Shown here: positions 59,402 to 64,000 of the stretch, piece by piece
How positions within the stretch are numbered: the stretch's first letter is position 1
How the letters are laid out: each line of letters begins with the position of its first letter
Origin: Plecoglossus altivelis
Lineage: Eukaryota; Chordata; Actinopteri; Osmeriformes; Plecoglossidae
DNA length: 64,000 nucleotides
Assembly: GCA_036571765.1 (NCBI GenBank)
Contig: BROE01000016.1
Span: 11,911,838 to 11,975,837 of the forward strand
Direction of reading: 5' to 3'
The notes under the pieces: model-generated
What the model was told of the DNA's origin: nothing
Databases searched by the model: none
Seen by the model: the letters and a program-made list of their open reading frames with translations, nothing else
Position numbers and translations under genes: made by a program

Positions 59402-62400
59402 GTTGTGTTCTCAAATACTACGTGACGCTTTTGCGTAACTCTTAATAAATTGTGCTGATAGTACTGTTTACGGAATATAATAAAAACACTAACAAAAGAG
59501 TTTCTGTAAAATTAGAATTATATGTATTTAGTGTTTCTTGTTTACAGCTTGGTAAACCATAACTGCATTTTTTATTGTGACAAAGATATTTGTACCGAAG
59601 TTAGCCTTTAATGCATATTTCCTGTCCCTCATCTGTCCATTGTGGACAGCTACAGGGAGGTGGTCCACATATGGATAAATTAACGTACGCTCATAACAAA
59701 CTAACAATCATTCCGCAAGAGAGACGGTGCTGAGTCAACCGTTTATGAATAAAGCTCTGATTCCATATGTGAGATGGGGCACAATTTTCCAATCCAATCC
59801 TGAGCAATTCATCTTCCCAGGAGGCCCACAGAACTGTAAGCACTGTCTAGGAAAGACCTTGCCTGCATAGAACACTTATCCAGTTAATTGAATGATTGCA
59901 CATACTGTTTGCAAAACACAAACAATGTTGTGGTTACCTAAATGACATACTGAAATACTTGTCTGTAAGTAGGCCAAGAAGGGTTCTCTATTTACCTGGA
60001 GAGTCTAGCTCTCTTTTCAAACTGTCGGGAAACATCTTGAGTTTGGATTAAAATTATAATCCAATTGAATTCTTTGTGTTTTCCTTTTTTGTGCACGAAG
60101 CATTTGATCTTCAGAAGGCTTCTTACAGTGAGACTCAAAGCTGTCCTCAATGCAGTATTGAATGTGTGATTTCAGCCCTTCAGTAATTACCGGCTTGGTG
60201 AAAGTGCCATTGACAGCTTCTCATTGTGGCACGTAAGCCTCACCATTCCTTCCATGCGTTTTGAGGAGGGTGCCGAATTCAACACATTTGGCAGGACTTA
60301 GTGACAGACATTTGTTTTCATTTGTTTGTGCGTTGCTAATTGATGTCAACATTTCAGAATCGCCAAGGATATTTTCTCCCTTTGCACAGGTGTTTAGGAG
60401 GGTTTCAAGACATAGATCTGAAACATGCTACATCAAAAAAATATTAAACCCTGTTGTGGGGGTTGTATTGTTCCCCTGTTTTGCCTTTGATTCAATTTCT
60501 TAAGTCACATCCTGTTGGCTCTCAATATGACTTCAGTAGTTTCCTTCACCATCCCTCAGTTTGGCCCAACAAAGGCTCACAACTTCATGTTAAATACAAC
60601 CAGGGATTGATCTGCCTACAGTGAGGACATTGGTCTCAGAGACCATGTCACAATTTGTACAGATCTAAACAAACATAAAGTTTATTTCAATATGAAACTG
60701 GGTTGCCATGATTAGAGGCCTATCCGCTAATTTAAAGCTATTCAGACATATTGGGTGTGTTTCTGTCCCACCCAGGAAAAATACTTACATCAACTTGAGC
60801 TTGACTTGAGAGTGTGACAGAGAGATTTGTTGTTTTCCATCACAGCACTGCTAGTCCTGGGCAACGTGTCTGCAAAGCAAAACCCTACCGACATACATTA
60901 CTATGTAAAGTACTGCTGACATACATTACTATATACTGTATATCTTCTCCACATATTGAAATTCCTTAGTTCTCCTCTTCACTTTGAAAATCATGGTCAT
61001 GGCAGGACATTGGAACGGTGACAGATCAGCCGTAGGAGATGTGAATTTGACAAAGAAAGAACGCACACACCTTAATAGCCAAACCTACACCTCAAGAATT
61101 GTAAAGAACTTTGCGGCAAGGTGACATTGTGCAAAGGACACTGCAGTGCAATTTTGTCTGGAATGATCTATATGAAATCCTGCTGGTATTTTGCTCAGCA
61201 CAAAGCTACATTATGTGGAAATGAAAATGGAGATACGTCCTGGATCTGTTTTCATGCAGCTAGTATTATTTTCAAGGCTGTTTCAGTCACGCAACTTGGA
61301 TATCTACCTAGAGTTGCAGTAGCTACGCGTAGGCACAGTGGCGGCAGACACAGATGTCCAGATACTGTAGGCAGCAGGAATGATTAGTCGAAATGATTAT
61401 GAAATGATTATTCCATACTCGAATTATACAGATACATAACATTGTAGTTTTTGTGTAGTAAAACACACCATGAAAAGTTAATGTTAAAGTTTTGTGTTCA
61501 GAAAGTAGTAACAGAGGTTAACTCAATATGACATCAGTGACATACAGACAAGAATGATCAAGCTGTGGCCTTAATTATTATTTGTGCTAAAGAAGAAAGA
61601 AGGAAAATACACCATGGATTAGCTCACCTATGAACTGAGCATGTGGGCGCTTGGCAACATGTCATTACAATCTCAGTAGTCATTGTTAGTCATGGGAAAA
61701 ACTTTTCAGGAAAAACCAAGTCTATACACACGTACATTTTTGGTGACTTACATCAGGCTGTTACATCTTCCGTTTGGCACAATCTCTGATGACGCCAGTG
61801 TTCTATGTTCCTATTCTGCTCAGGCTCTTTGAAGACTAAGGGCTCTGATCAAGCATGCAGAGTCAGAAAACCATGGCTGGTTTGGTAAGCATTGCACTCT
61901 CTCTTGTCAAATATAATGTAGGACATTTTGACATTAACCTCAGGAGGAAATCAATTAAAAGGTTATTTTGACAACCTAGAAGCGGACAAGCAAATTATTA
62001 CCAATCATTTGATTCACACGGTGATAATCAGGTAGATGTTTTTCACCTACTCAGACTCTGCATTCCCCAATGTTTGGCAGATATACACTAGAGACAATGG
62101 TGGAGTTGTTCAGTAGAATCCAGTGATGAAAGAAGTAGATTGAGGCTCATTGGCGAGGGCCCCTTTGATAGCCATGGCAAAAACAAAGGTTCCCTTCAGG
62201 TCCTGTGGGCAAGGTCAGAGGTCTTGTTTCCATTGGGCAGGTAAGATAAGGGAACCAATGGCCTAGACCATCAGTCTTTTAAGGGATGGAGACATCTGTC
62301 AACAGCCTTATCACCGCCCTGATGGAATCATGAGAGAGCTCAAGCAAAGTCCATGGGACATATAGAGGAATGTGGCAACTGGTGGCAACCACTCTTAAAC

Positions 62401-64000
62401 AGCTCCTCTCTTGCTCTCTCCACACCACAGACTTCATAGTACAGACTTCCAGCTACTGTAGTATTGAAAGCCCCCAAATAGAATCAAGAGGCTGGGAGGT
62501 TCCAAATGCATACAATCGTTGATTTCATGGGCAGACAAGGTTACACTACTTTTTTTCACTCGTTTTTCCTGGATTTGTATATTTTGAAGTATGCTTGCTT
62601 GCAGCACCCTGGTAACTAAATCCAGTTGATCCCAATTATGCAATGGCATAAGCCATTTAGTCACTCCTAAAAGGAGGATTCTTTGCAGACTTTCCTCTTG
62701 CCAAAATGGAAAGGATTGAAGAAACATTACTTCAAGCGTAGACTAGTACTCCTTCTCCAGCAAACATATACCATTCTGCATCATCACATTAATCTATGTA
62801 TGCATTTGTCATGGAGCAGCTCTTTCCAGATGTTTGTGTGTGTTCCACTGCAGAATAAATGGCCTCACAATGATATAATCAAAGGTGAAAACAGCCCACA
62901 AAATGTCTACGTCCTTGTCTCCCACTGCCGTCAAATGTCAGGCGTGTGACACACATCTACATGGAGTCATGTCTGTGCTCCAGGCCAACTCCAACCCGAT
63001 TCCTTACAGCAGCGTTCTTGACACATGGTTTGTCTGAGAACCCCCCCTCTCTCTAATGACGGAAAAAGATTCATATGGAAAGCATCTGCACAACTGAATG
63101 TATCACTGACGCACCATCTCGTCGACCACACAGCCCCCATTCACTTTTCTCCCTGTCTCTCCTCCCATATCTCAATGATGTAATGCATTAAATCGGTTTA
63201 CACATCTGAGTGTAAAAGCACCTTTACTTGGTAATATTTGGTGTTTGATCTGGAGTCAAACACGGGTAATGGATGTAAATCACAGGTACTTGTACTTAGG
63301 TGGGAGGAAAATAATGTGGGAGGCCTTATCAACTGGTATCAACTGGTAAACAACATTGAAGAAGATCCTTTTTATGCTGATCGTTACCTTTACCCAGAAT
63401 ATAAAGATTTTGGATTTAACAAGTAAGCTAAACAGATGTCACACTCCATATTGCATTGAAACCAGGGTGAAACTCCCTGGTGCGAGAGCATTAGGATAAA
63501 CGGAGACTGACTATTCCTCAGACTTCAGACAACTTTATACTACCATCACAACTTGTCTCCTTGCTTCATACGCAAGCAAATACAATTTCTATGAGATTCA
63601 TCGACTCTGTACACTACCTGATAAAGAATCTAACATATGCAAATAAACCCTATTAACTACCTGCACAACAACATCAACAACAACATCAAGTATATATCCA
63701 TAGTATATGGTGGTTTGCATGTGGAGGTGGGGAGTGTGGAGGCCTCTGAGACATGTTGTACACCTCATCCCTGTCTGAGCCTGTCCCAGTCTCAGCCAGT
63801 CAGGCCCAAAACTGTGCCCTTGGGATGCAGTTACGAGATCCTGTACCTCTGGTGTTACTCTTTCTTAAAAACGGAAACATCTCCTTCTCCAGTTCTGACA
63901 CACCTTTGACCATATACAGGATACTTTTGACATCTTGCCAATTATTATGCGATTAACCGATGAGCTTGCTTAACTAAAATGTGGCAAGGGAAGCAGAATG

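Larger units (their letters stand above)
51015..64000. other. Non-coding region upstream of cyp1b1
   Basis: 13 kb without a recognisable coding exon. It holds TTGCGTG elements, a TG/CG alternating tract, and two perfect inverted repeats at 57304-57338 and 59376-59401. The next gene expected by human synteny (ATL2) is not seen. Confidence 0.55.

Overview
This window is nuclear genomic DNA of a teleost (ray-finned) fish. It has long AT-rich introns, many dinucleotide microsatellites and GT-AG split genes. The three genes I can identify lie in the order cdc42ep3, rmdn2, cyp1b1, as in the human 2p22 region. I cannot name the species from sequence alone.

Layout. (1) 1-5 kb is non-coding flank beyond the 3' end of cdc42ep3. 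(2) 5.04-6.94 kb holds the single coding exon of cdc42ep3 (minus strand), a Borg-family Cdc42 effector. Its ATG is at 6745, its stop is at 5561, and there is a splice acceptor just upstream. (3) 6.94-25.58 kb is non-coding and must contain the 5' non-coding parts of cdc42ep3 and rmdn2. It includes a six-copy 50-bp minisatellite at 14.4-14.7 kb and a plausible minus-strand 5' exon ending at 11478. (4) 25.58-44.05 kb is rmdn2 (plus strand). Ten coding exons can be placed to the base; they join in frame to 407 codons and cover the whole protein. (5) 44.05-45.6 kb is a short gap between two convergent genes. (6) 45.6-49.02 kb is cyp1b1 (minus strand), with two coding exons that join to 523 residues; a candidate TATA box and non-coding exon 1 lie at about 50.86-51.01 kb. 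(7) 51-64 kb is non-coding sequence upstream of cyp1b1, with TTGCGTG elements of the Ah-receptor type, a TG/CG alternating tract and two perfect hairpins.

Functions. cdc42ep3 acts between Cdc42 and actin/septin organisation. rmdn2 is a membrane-anchored coiled-coil/TPR-like protein of the regulator-of-microtubule-dynamics family. cyp1b1 is an ER-anchored haem monooxygenase that is classically induced through AHR. They are neighbours by ancient synteny, and nothing seen here suggests one shared pathway.

I found no tRNA, rRNA, CRISPR array, intact transposon or viral gene. Most other open frames in the window are chance frames in repeats, introns or the antisense of exons. The points most worth following up are the Asn-Gly-rich insertion in cdc42ep3, a phospho-FFAT-like motif formed across an rmdn2 splice junction, the cyp1b1 promoter candidate with its upstream TTGCGTG sites, and a symmetrical pair of opposite-strand poly(A) signals between rmdn2 and cyp1b1.
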